A DNA stretch of 64,000 nucleotides, from the NCBI GenBank assembly GCA_030062745.1, contig CP099848.1:5573685-5637684 (forward strand). Reading direction: 5' to 3'. Origin of the DNA: Capitulum mitella. Its lineage: Eukaryota > Arthropoda > Thecostraca > Pollicipedomorpha > Pollicipedidae. The notes below the pieces were generated by a model that was not told where the DNA came from, did no database searches, and saw only the letters and a program-made list of their open reading frames with translations. A program made the position numbers and the translations under genes. Below are positions 37,001-45,789 of the stretch, one piece after another (positions within the stretch are counted from its first letter, which is position 1; each line of letters starts with the position of its first letter).

Positions 37001-40000
37001 CTTAACAGAGTACGGCTAAACTGAATATTTAACTGGGACGACTCGGCGACTATGTACACCCACGTCGCAAGGTACCGCCGCACACTATTCATAGCGTCGA
37101 TCTCGTCCGCCAAACGGGGTACCCGCGGCACGCGCTCAAAGCGAAAACAAAAAGGGATGTGACAATGGCTGCTTCATACACCAGGGCGCTCCATGAAGGG
37201 AAATCGGTTGATAACAACTGCGGAAAAAGATTGTGACTGAAGCTCACTGCGCTCTTTTACATAACAACTGAAATAGCGTAATCCACCGTGCTCAAAGCCA
37301 GCGTGCGTCCAAACGCAGAGTGCCAGGGCATACGAGTAGACCAAACGGTCGACGGCCGTCTCATTCCATGGAACGTCACAGCGTAATGGTAAAACAATGC
37401 TATCAGCAGCTTGATCGACCGTTCAACAGTCACCAGACTGAAGCGCGCAGCGCTACTGTAGAATGGTACTGGGGTCAGGAACGTAGTCAAGGGAGGGCCA
37501 TGGGGCCATCCCCCACTGAGCCAAGCGGTCTACACTAGATACATGGTGATTCCGCATGAATACATAATAATGTTGCATACATATGTTGCAAAAACAAACA
37601 TATGTTTTCCTGTGCGTTAAATATGAGATAAATTGCCTAAAATTGCTACGTTTTCCTGTAAATTTCGTCATATGCCTGTGGCATACGACAAAATTTGACA
37701 TTTGCTCCCCCCCAGGAAAATCCTGGCTATGTGCCTGGCTGGGGCGCTGGCGTTTGTAAGCCGTTTGTTGACAATGAAACGTGCAATGCGATCATGGGAC
37801 AATGCCGGGACTAATTTGATCAGTTTTTCGGTACTAACTTGACTCGAATACAAAATTCGTACACACAGTCTTTAAATACCAGGCGCGGCAAACTGCCAAA
37901 AATGCGGCCAGTGTGTCCGAGAAACGTATGCGCCTTGTGGCGTACATGGGGGCCTAGGAAGTCCCATTTGGAGGGTCACATGGGCGGGGGTAAACTGGTC
38001 TAAGACCGTCAGCCTCCGCTTCTATATCTATCGGCCCGTCGGCCATATGTGCCGTATTTTTGCGCGACCTGTTTTATATCACTTGCGATCGCAGCGGTTA
38101 ATGAAACTGGACCAATCAGAACAGAATCCAGCAGAATCGTCACAAGCAGGAAGATTACTATTGTGCAAAGATATGAATGTTCATGTTCTTACCCTAATCT
38201 TTGCACTCATCCACGCCAATTAAATTCCAGCTTAAATAATTTGAAACCTGTTCCAAGTTTGTTTTCCAAGACAAAAACCGCTCTCCTCTCATTTTTTGTT
38301 TTCTTCTTTTTTTTTGTTTACCAATGACTGTCTTGCCATAGATATGTGCTACTCACAGTCTCTGCCTGAACCGTGTTAAAGACCTGGTCGGGCGTGAACT
38401 GCTGGCAAAACGTTTTCACCGGGGGAAGGGGATGTCGTTGCATACTGCGGGGAGGGGGGATTCAGCGGTCACGGGAGGGGATTTTCTCCTCCAGTTAACA
38501 TGTTGAAACAAGTCCTGGTACCAACGGATGGATAAAGGTCTGCACATTCCGATGCATGTCTTATTTCTCTAATATGTTGAATATTCATGTGGAACGTCAT
38601 ATTAAAGGTACAGCGTTTTCTGCGTTACTGCGCAGAAAACGCTGTTTTCACATCGCCTACCGCGCCGGCCGGTTTACGGAATGAAACCGATGGACATTTA
38701 TTTTGGCGCTCATATATTTGGTGAAACAGGCCTTACCAGTTTGTGTTTCTTCATACTGAGGATTCGCGTTCTGGCTTTCCATGTCTAATTTTTGAAAAAC
38801 AATTAGTTGCCAATATACACAAATGGTGGAGCTATATTCGTACAAGCCCGATGATTTGCAAACTATACAGTTTTTGAAGTTTTTGAACTTATGGGTATCA
38901 TAACTAACGTTGAGACAATTTATCATTTTCTTCCTGTTTCAAGTCATTCGTCGCCGATTTTGACGGGCGATGCATTTTCACTAATAATAGTTATTGGCTA
39001 CCTGACCTCTGATCAATAAGTGTCCGCAAGGTCCCCAGTTCGAGTCCGAGTAATAGCGGCATTTCGCCGTACCTCGCGACAACCGGTGTGATAGGTTGCG
39101 ACGCGAAATGACCCTGATAGTCGAGAGCGTCGCTAAAAACCCAATAACCAACCTCAGGTCAATGGTTGGATTTCAGTGATATTTCCCAAATGACGAACAT
39201 TGAAAGTCCCCATCAGCTCATAGCCAAAACGTCGGGAAAAAACCGTCAGTTTTGGAGGCAACGACAGATGTGTTGATAATAGGCTTGATCTAAGGTCAGT
39301 GACCCCTAAGTTTCCGGGAAACCAGGGATAGCAGATTCGTTACACATGCGAAGGTCTCTAATCCTAGAGAGTTTAGTTTTTATATGTTGTTTGTTTGAAA
39401 AAAACTACGGGAGGCGAAAACTTTTTGGACAGCGGTCTACTTGACCTAACTTATGTCAGAGACCTGACGCGACCGGAAAACGAAACTTTCACACAAAATG
39501 TACGACAAATCGGGCAAAAGGAGCGCAAAGTTTCGTGGCGCTGCTTTCGTCCATTCTTCGTAATTATTAAAAAGAAAAAAACTTAGGGGGGAAAGGACTG
39601 TCAACAGCCCCCCCCCCCTCCTAGTCGGGACCAGATTCAATCGTTCGTCAGTGGCTTGTGACCTACAACGAATGGATACGGAAATCGCTCGAGGGAAACT
39701 TGAGTCGGAGTAGGTATATGCGGGAATCAGAGGCCTCTTGTTGTCTTTTTTGCTGTCTTCGAAAATTTTACGTAGTTTTATTATATTTTGCCACGCACCG
39801 AAGAAGGCTATGACCCCTGCAGGCTCCTGTCTCGCTAGGATTTGCTTCTGGCGCCCCTGCTCATTGGACTGGATACTGCTCTGGGCACTGTCCTTTCAGT
39901 CAACAATACGAGTAAATCCAGTGGTGCGACTGCTCAATAAATTTGATGGGTAAAGGAGTGCGAAATACGTTCATAAAGCACTGAAGGGTGACGAATAAAC

Positions 40001-43000
40001 CGGGGCCTACCTCGACGAAGGTGGGGTCGTCGTACGTCAGCGGCCCGATCTGTCCGTCCATGATGAGCCTCTTGTCCTTGAGCGCGTTGAACAGCGTCTT
40101 CAGCTTCTCCTCGTCGTGCACGTCGCAGTGGCCGGCCGTCTCGATCAAGACATAGTACGGCTTGCTGGGCACGCCCCACACGCTCAGGTACTTTTTCTTC
40201 ACGGACATCACGGCTTCCTGGCGAGGTCAGTGGGGCAGCCTTGACTGAATTGCGTACACTGTTGGTGGTAAGGTGAGCCGTGAGACGAAGTGACGCATCC
40301 AGGATGCACCTCCACAAAATGCTCGGCAATTTTGCAGAGTCTGCAGCAGTCCGCACCGGTCTCAACATCCCACCTGAAGACGGCCCACGCACGTAAATCC
40401 GAGAGTCCGTCCCCACGATTTCTGCTTGGTCCCTTTCAGGGATTCCCAACGCTACATATTTAGTGCTGCACCATCACAGACGTGACAGTCGCATGTACAC
40501 AACAAATACACGAACAAACATGATATCCTCAATACTCACAACTGGCGATGCTTACATTGTCCATGAACTCGCACGCGGACACGAGCTCTCCCAGGTGCTC
40601 CTTGGTCATGCGCATGATCTTGAGTACCTTGTCGAAGCTATCCGTGTACACCATGGCTACGTTAATGTGTTTCGGCATCGGCGGGCACGCCATCGCTACC
40701 TGGAGGCCGAAAAAGAATCGATGTGACAAGGAGGGGCGAGGTCAGCAGTGAATCAATGGCCTCCAAAGGCAAAATCAGTTCGTCTTATCACAAAATGTAG
40801 GACTTCAATCTATAGGGGACGACGAACACCGATAGACTGCAACGAACGCTGTCACTGACGTCATTTTGGTAAATTGAGTCTTAATGCCTCTAACCGTACT
40901 TAAGAAAAATGCTAGCATAACATTCCAGTACGATTAAATCAATGCAGGCCGCTGCATAAACATAAACCAGCACAACGGCTATGCAACCAGGATTAATCCG
41001 TGCATGTACCTTTGTAATGATACCCAAACTGCCTTCGGATCCAACAAACACTTGCTTGAGGTCGAAGCCAGTGTTGTCTTTCCTCATGGTCGACATGGAG
41101 TTGAGGATGGTACCATCGGGGAGCACCTGCAAATAGCCCGTAGTCAAGAGGTGACGAACAACATCAAAGACCATTACAAATAAAACTTCTCGGCACGAAT
41201 TTCTCACGTGGCAAGTACTGGTGTGCGCTAACACACCAGTTCATCACCTCAATAATATGCGACAATTAGTTAGTAATCACAAAGATTGTGTGGATTCTAA
41301 ACAGATACGGTGCTTCGGCAAACGCAGGAGCTATAAAAATGGCTGATAAAAGCTCATAAGCACAAAACAAAACGGTTTCTGGTGCCTGCGCCAAGCAGGC
41401 ATCGGTCCCTCGTGCTCGCAGTGTTCACTGGCTCCACAGACTATCTACTATGCCTTCGGATGGCATTTGGCGGTTAACTTGGTTGGCGGTTAATTTCAGC
41501 TACGTACTGATATGCACCTTCATTTTGGAAACGTCCGTCAGCAAAAATCATAAAATCGTAAAATGTCCCATGACGAGGGTTCACCCCACTGGCGGTCCCG
41601 TGATGTTTCAGCAGGTCAGGGATGCACGTGTTTTTGTGGCGGACCGTTCGCCGGCTGCGGCTGCGTTTTCGCGGTGGGACTCGCTGCGAAGTGCCAGGGT
41701 GTAGCCGCCAGTGGGGTGTAGTAGTACACAGTGCGTGCAGCGCGACTCTTACCACCTCCAGGCCCAGAACGTTGCCGTGCAGATTGCCGAACCTCGCAGT
41801 GCGCGGGCCGGCCATGTCGGCCGCCACTATACCGCCCAGCTGCGCCTCGCGGATGTTGAAGTCCACCGGGAAGTACAGGTGCCTGCTCTCGGCAGCTTTC
41901 TCCAGCTGCGTCAGCGAGCAACCGGCACCGCAGGTCAGCGTCCCTGTCCCGGGCACGAGAGCTGAGTCAGCGTCCGTATCCCGGGCACGACAGCTGGGGC
42001 AGCGTCCCTGTTCCGGGCATGAGAGCTGGGTCAGCGTCCCTGTTCCGGGCACGGCAGTTGAGTCAGCGTCTCTGCTCTGGGCATCACAGCTGGGTCAGCG
42101 TCCCTGTTCCGGGCACGACAGCTGGGTCAGCGGCCCTATGCCGGACACAAAGCTAGGTCAGCGTCCCTGTTCCGGGTACGGGAGCTAGGTCAGGATCCCT
42201 GTTTCGGGTACGGGAGCTGGGTCAGCGGCCCTGTTCCGGGTATGGGAGCTGGGTCAGAATCCCTGTTCCGGTTACGGGAGCTGGGTCAACGGCCCTGTTC
42301 CGGGTACAGGAGCTGGGTCGGCGTAAGACGCGACAAGACTCCATTGGCCCAGTTATCTGGGCCAATGGAGTCTGACCATCAAAAACGGATGACGACGTTT
42401 ATACGTACAATATTCCTTTAAAATGCCTAACTGGAACAGTTTTCGGACCATTGATTCACGGCATTAAGCATCGAGTATCAAGACGGATGCCAGTCCTGAA
42501 AGTGCGGCGATTGCACTTAGATCAGTTCTGTTATCGCCCGTAATATCAGTCCCGCGCAACTATCAGCGGCCACGCATCCCTTACGGCCATTTCGCGTTCA
42601 GCCCGCAATTATTTCACAGCCCTCCCCGAGCCGGTTCACAGCTCGACCGTGGCCGTCTCACCCCCGTCGCCGTCGACATCGATGACCTGGTTCATTTTGG
42701 AGGTGCTGACGATGATCTCGTCGAACACGGGCACGCTGCCGCCGACCAGCGAGGTGTTGGCGCCCTGCGGGCAGACGGCCAGCCGGCGCTCGCAGCAGTA
42801 CCGCAGCACGGCCGACACCTCCTCCGTCGTGCGCGGGAACAGCACGCACGGCGACGAACCTGGCGCACCGACGGCGACCGGTCAGCGGCGGCGGCGGTGG
42901 CGGCGCCCGGTAATGGCGAACAGCGGACGACGCTCCGGCCGGGAAACACATACTCCCCAGCACGTGAAACGGCCATGCGCGCACACGCGAGCCGCCATGC

Positions 43001-43779
43001 TAAAGGCGCACATATTAAGACCGCACTGAACGGTGGAGGGGGCATGGCGTTGCGACTCGCACCAGTGCAAAACTGCAACCGAGTGAATTACGGCTAGAAC
43101 TATCGCAATGATGATGTGGTCGAGAGTCCGACATGATAACGAACCCAACAATGAATAAGTTGTATCGTGACCTATCTGGGTACAGTAAACCTGAGTCACG
43201 CGAATTACGTATTTCAAACAATCATGCAGTACCACATACCGTCCCTGAATTAAACAGGCCTTGGCCATTGACCATCAGCAAACAATTAGGTGTTTACGGC
43301 CAGCCCATGTTGGGCGGCAGCAGGCCGTAACTGCGTCACCATCAGAGGGCTTGGCCAGTGTTAGCCGTGCAGCAGGTCGTTCACGCGCTACTTCCCAGAG
43401 TCGTCCACCAATCGGTTTATGTTGCAGCAGGCCATCTCCGGCGGTTCCCACCTTTCAGTCTTCACCCACTAGTCGGCGTCATGTTGCAGCAAGCTATTTC
43501 GATGAATTCCTACCTCTCAGAGTCCTCAGCCAGTCGGTGTTGTGCAGCAGGAGCTCGTCCCTATCCGTCTCCGCCTGGCCTCCGACCAGGCTCGACAGCT
43601 GGTTGATGTCATCATCGGTGACCTTGGCGTACGGTCCTCGCTTCAGGTCGAACAGGTCCCGGGTCAGGGTCACGCCCGGCAGGAGCCTTGGTCGAGTCCG
43701 AGAACGAGAAGAGCGTCCTGGCCGGCGATCTCTGGCCGGCCACGGACAGCAGCAGCCGCCGACACAGTCTTGCGCGCAT
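30939..43779 (-). CDS. D2HGDH: D-2-hydroxyglutarate dehydrogenase, mitochondrial, nine exons (gene span)
   Basis: A flavoprotein of the VAO/PCMH fold that oxidises D-2-hydroxyglutarate to 2-oxoglutarate in mitochondria and passes electrons to ETF. Exons (high to low): 43779-43514, 42859-42662, 41943-41753, 41126-41010, 40699-40556, 40217-40011, 33041-32898, 31860-31632, 31057-30939. All have GT/AG borders and matching phases. The sum is 1615 bp, one base more than 538 codons; the surplus base is in exon 1 near 43680. The product is about 537 residues (human 521). Order: mitochondrial leader, FAD-binding PCMH domain (exons 2-4), C-terminal FAD-oxidase domain (exons 5-9). Zinc ligands GH..DGNLH and SAE are kept. 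However, the usual AEHG reads AELG and the usual [10 protein letters not shown] reads [10 protein letters not shown], so activity is uncertain. Confidence 0.93.
31440..31690 (-). repeat. 37-43-bp minisatellite continuing from the end of D2HGDH exon 8
   Basis: Read on the minus strand, six or seven units each begin with 'agagcag-gtcagtgctg' or 'ggatcag-gttggtgctg' and continue with 'gcgacagtggagctgg'. The first units are still inside the open frame of exon 8. Each unit carries a donor-like AG|GT. Unit length is not a multiple of three, so each possible donor falls in a different phase. Confidence 0.85.
31632..31860 (-). CDS. D2HGDH: D2HGDH exon 8 (metal-binding motifs)
   Basis: Acceptor cctgtctccag. 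Reads [20 protein letters not shown] ... [18 protein letters not shown]. Human: GYGHLGDGNLHLNV ... GSVSAEHGVGFRKR. Both zinc-ligand histidines and the glutamate are present; the His after that glutamate is Leu (CTC instead of an expected CAC). The last ~20 codons ([20 protein letters not shown]) are made by the tandem repeat described at 31440-31690. The donor is ambiguous: gtaagt at 31631 or gtcagc at 31616. Both give phase 1, as exon 9 needs. Confidence 0.85.
31871..32215 (+). repeat. 30-38-bp minisatellite next to the exon 8 acceptor
   Basis: Degenerate units with 'acaaccagtcatcagtaccg', 'cttcacacatcagg' and relatives, starting about ten bases from the exon 8 acceptor (ggccagtcatcactgcggcg at 31871) and running into intron 7. 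Confidence 0.7.
32898..33041 (-). CDS. D2HGDH: D2HGDH exon 7
   Basis: Acceptor cttgcccacag, donor gtaggg; 48 codons, phase 0. Reads [20 protein letters not shown] and [20 protein letters not shown]. Human: [38 protein letters not shown] (shown only as homologue). The human arginine in the WALRER part, important in the substrate pocket, is at the NSR position here. Confidence 0.93.
33432..33586 (+). mobile_element. Short hAT-like MITE, copy C1
   Basis: About 155 bp similar along its length to 34327-34488: GGGCGCAGCCAAGATTTCC, then 'cgaaaaccgcctgctg', 'gcaatggttttcacaaaaaa' with one change, and a C-rich end. The target duplication is hidden by C-runs, so the ends are approximate. Confidence 0.6.
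34327..34488 (+). mobile_element. Short hAT-like MITE, copy C2
   Basis: Starts CAGGGGCGCAGCCAATATTT and ends after GCTGTGCTTATG. Flanks are ctctggat and ctccggat, an 8-bp duplication with one mismatch. Confidence 0.75.
36235..36428 (+). repeat. Interstitial telomeric (TTAGG)n tract with a (CTAGG)n block
   Basis: A nearly perfect run of TTAGG pentamers, interrupted at about 36347-36382 by seven to eight CTAGG units and bordered by degenerate units. TTAGG is the arthropod telomere repeat. Located inside intron 6 of D2HGDH. Confidence 0.97.
37476..37737 (+). mobile_element. hAT-like MITE, copy A3
   Basis: Ends CAGGAACGTAGTC and GGCTATGTGCCTG. Flanks are aCTGGGGt and gCTGGGGc, a diverged 8-bp duplication. 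Conserved palindrome TCATATGCC..GGCATACGA near 37670. Confidence 0.85.
38611..38644. repeat. Perfect 14-bp-stem hairpin
   Basis: CAGCGTTTTCTGCG, a six-base loop (ttactg), then CGCAGAAAACGCTG. In intron 6 of D2HGDH, not part of any element I could define. Confidence 0.8.
39137..39636 (+). repeat. Interspersed repeat related to 16310-17083
   Basis: An uninterrupted, diverged relative of the repeat at 16310 (ordered shared blocks listed there). Rich in AGGTCA/TGACCT words. Class not determined. Confidence 0.5.
40011..40217 (-). CDS. D2HGDH: D2HGDH exon 6
   Basis: Acceptor gacctcgccag, donor gtaggc; 69 codons, phase 0. Reads [39 protein letters not shown] and [19 protein letters not shown]. Human: FYVLIETSGSNAGHDAEKL ... 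LVTDGTMATDQRKV. A normal match except for the longer, acidic end. Confidence 0.93.
40556..40699 (-). CDS. D2HGDH: D2HGDH exon 5
   Basis: Acceptor ttcggcctccag, donor gtaagc; 48 codons, phase 0. Reads [20 protein letters not shown] ... [11 protein letters not shown]. Human: VSILCPPKPRAVNVAFLG ... EILSAFEFMD. Confidence 0.93.
41010..41126 (-). CDS. D2HGDH: D2HGDH exon 4
   Basis: Acceptor ctatttgcag, donor gtacat; 39 codons, phase 0. Reads [20 protein letters not shown] and [19 protein letters not shown]. Human: [38 protein letters not shown] (homologue). The FAD-binding KDNTG.DL and GSEG.LGIIT motifs are intact. Confidence 0.95.
41753..41943 (-). CDS. D2HGDH: D2HGDH exon 3
   Basis: Acceptor gcccgggacag, donor gtaaga. 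Reads [40 protein letters not shown] and [11 protein letters not shown]. Human: LVCQAGCVLEELSRYVEE ... [20 protein letters not shown]. The flavin-contacting [10 protein letters not shown] motif is altered to [10 protein letters not shown], which is unusual. The first dozen exon bases (GGACGCTGACCT) are also part of the 32-bp minisatellite that follows in intron 2. Confidence 0.92.
41932..42320 (-). repeat. 32-bp minisatellite built on the D2HGDH exon 3 acceptor
   Basis: About a dozen units. On the minus strand each reads close to 'cagctgtcgtgcccggaacag' followed by 'ggacgctgaccc'. The first unit contains the real exon 3 acceptor and the first bases of exon 3; the others repeat the same CAG|GGACGCTGACC junction inside intron 2. 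Confidence 0.9.
42336..42373. repeat. Perfect 17-bp-stem hairpin
   Basis: AGACTCCATTGGCCCAG, loop TTAT, CTGGGCCAATGGAGTCT. It lies directly at the far end of the 32-bp minisatellite in D2HGDH intron 2. The stem is perfect. Confidence 0.9.
42662..42859 (-). CDS. D2HGDH: D2HGDH exon 2
   Basis: Acceptor cggtgcgccag, donor gtgaga. Reads [40 protein letters not shown] and [20 protein letters not shown]. Human: [35 protein letters not shown] (homologue). [17 protein letters not shown] is the PCMH FAD-binding signature; human GGNTG is GANTS here. Confidence 0.95.
43270..43560 (-). repeat. 61-62-bp minisatellite built on the D2HGDH exon 1 donor
   Basis: Three clear and one or two weaker units. On the + strand each has 'tacctctcagagtcctcagc', 'agtcggtgttgtgcagcag' or variants, at spacings of about 61-62. 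The unit at 43511-43560 contains the end of exon 1 and its donor; the others lie in intron 1. Confidence 0.75.
43514..43779 (-). CDS. D2HGDH: D2HGDH exon 1 (mitochondrial leader and N-terminus)
   Basis: The ATG at 43779 gives [20 protein letters not shown], an arginine-rich, acid-free leader typical of mitochondrial import. Two in-frame ATGs lie upstream (43815, 43845) but spoil the leader. After TKAPAG near 43682 the homologous frame shifts by one base to [20 protein letters not shown] and [14 protein letters not shown] (human ends [10 protein letters not shown]). One surplus base near 43680 explains this, whether a real mutation, a polymorphism or an assembly error. Donor gtagga; leaves phase 1. 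Confidence 0.88.
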
Positions 43780-44340
43780 CTTCCCCCTGAAGCAGAAACC
43801 AAACACGACGCTCATCACTGATGTGTACTGAAGCTGCAAACACAAGCCGGAGCCAATCTTCCCTCTGAAACTGCAACGGGGTGGTAAACAACAAAACAGC
43901 CACTACAGCGACGTGTAGAGCGGCAAACAGTGATGCGGAAAACATCGGACAAAATTGCGTTACGTCTTCACTTTCCAGGGACCTCTTTCTGAGCCAAACC
44001 CTAGAGATATTGCCTGATTCTAACACTACTGACATAGTCTTCCAAACTTCCGTAGGATTTAAAATCACCAGAAGATGTTGGTTTGAAGGTCAAATAAATA
44101 TTTTTTGTACGTTTCTTCCAATGAATCCGAATAATGTACGCATATACATTTGGCAGCAGGCTTGTGTTCGACTCTGAATATGTTCGAAGCGGCTCTTAAT
44201 CGACTTCTTTAGCACTCTTGCCGTGACTTATCAGAGAAGGGTCAGCTGAAAACCGCACTGCATCAGAATTAGAATGCATTCGCTAAATGGTTAGCGAATC
44301 ATTGGTGAACTGATTCACAACGAAAATCACAAAGCACGGC

Positions 44341-44382
<42 letters not shown>

Positions 44383-44391
44383 ATATATGAA

Positions 44392-44476
<85 letters not shown>
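44341..44476. repeat. Compound (TA)n-(CA)n-(TA)n microsatellite
   Basis: TA run, short unique piece, about 12 CA steps, then a longer TA run. Confidence 0.95.
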
Positions 44477-44479
<3 letters not shown>

Positions 44480-44716
44480 AATACACTTTAGGACTTGAAT
44501 ACTTCAAGATATCTTTTTTTTTCGTTGACGCGATAAGTCCGTGACGTAATCATGCAGACCAGTCCAGATGATATATATCTGCAGACCAGATGATGATTTC
44601 GTTGTTAAATTATCTATACCCACGGCCGTCACTCAAGAGCCAACTAGGATAACATGTTATTTTTCGTTGCCTGATATTAACAATTACGTGTATCATGACT
44701 TTCACCACATTCCATT

Positions 44717-44976
44717 CCGGGACGTCGCCAAGGGAAGAGCAAGGGGCCATGCACCCTCCCCTGAGCCAAGCGGCCTACACTAAATATATGGCGATTTCTC
44801 TGGAATAAGTCATAATGATCATATATATGTTGCAAAAGCAAACATATGTTCTCCTGTGCGTTTAACATGAGGTTAATTACATAACATTGCTGCTATTTCC
44901 TATAAACTTCGTCATATGACAGTGGCATATGACAAAATTTGACATTCCCCCCCGGGAAATCCTCGCTAGGTGCTTG
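44717..44976 (+). mobile_element. hAT-like MITE, copy A4
   Basis: Diverged ends CCGGGACGTCGCC and CGCTAGGTGCTTG. Flanks are attccatt and atttcatt, an 8-bp duplication with one mismatch. Internal palindrome GTCATATGACAGTGGCATATGAC near 44910. Confidence 0.82.
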
Positions 44977-45789
44977 ATTTCATTACAAATTGGACTTAGA
45001 AAGTGAATGTTTAAGGTATATGCATGTTGTGGAATTAATAAAAACTGATTCGATTCACCTACAAGTTTGAATCAGAACAGAATAGACTAAGTTGAGAAAA
45101 ATATGTTATGCATCCGAATCTTAAAGGCTTCCCGGTCCTCGAAATGCGGCAGGGAATGGATTCGCCTCAGGTAAATGAAGCACAAGCCTCTTAAGCAGTG
45201 GCATTTCTGACGTCACGGCGCCTGACGACTGCGCCACATCCGAGTTTGGCTATTGAGTGGCGGCCGTGTGCAGAGACAACTTAACCATCGTCCACATAGG
45301 GCCTTCTGGATAACGCGAACGTATGGGGAGAGAGGTTGGTACAAACCCCGGCCATTTCCACACCGTGCGTCCTAGAACGTCGCGGAAAAATCCAGCGTGT
45401 TGCGCGTGACAAGATCTCACGACTGACATCCTTTTTTAAGGTCTCAGGTCAAAGGACACCTCCCAGGTCGGGTCAAAAGTAAAAAATTGGCAGGAAATCT
45501 ACTTTTTCGAGTTTAAGCGTAAATGAACGCCAAAGAATAAATGATGATGAAACGAAACGGACATCATAGCGTTCGTCAATCATGACTCTACCTGTACACC
45601 ACATGATTGTATTTTACCCATGCAGCCCGATCCAGGTCAAGCTAGGTCAATCCTTGTCAAGCGGGGTCGTCGGCTTTTATGCGTTCACGAAGCTGCAGAA
45701 GCATTTTTGAGGACAATAATAGACGTTGAAGTTAAATGTAGGATATCAGTCAACAAGCACTACTGTCGAATAACATATAAAGGGATTTT

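Larger units (their letters stand above)
33042..40010. other. D2HGDH intron 6 (7 kb), repeat-rich
   Basis: Holds hAT-like elements (33432, 34327, 37476), a GC-rich open stretch at 35.3-35.86 kb on both strands with no recognisable family, the (TTAGG)n tract, a hairpin at 38611 and the interspersed repeat at 39137. No other gene recognised. Confidence 0.5.
43780..45789. other. Upstream of D2HGDH
   Basis: Presumed promoter side of D2HGDH. No core promoter motif could be fixed. Contains a compound microsatellite and one hAT-like element (listed separately). Confidence 0.4.

Noticed and set aside
38985-39052. tRNA-like stretch with an 'agttcgagtcc' B-box
   Set aside because: The T-stem and acceptor stem do not pair and no clear anticodon arm is formed; at most a very degenerate tRNA-derived repeat.
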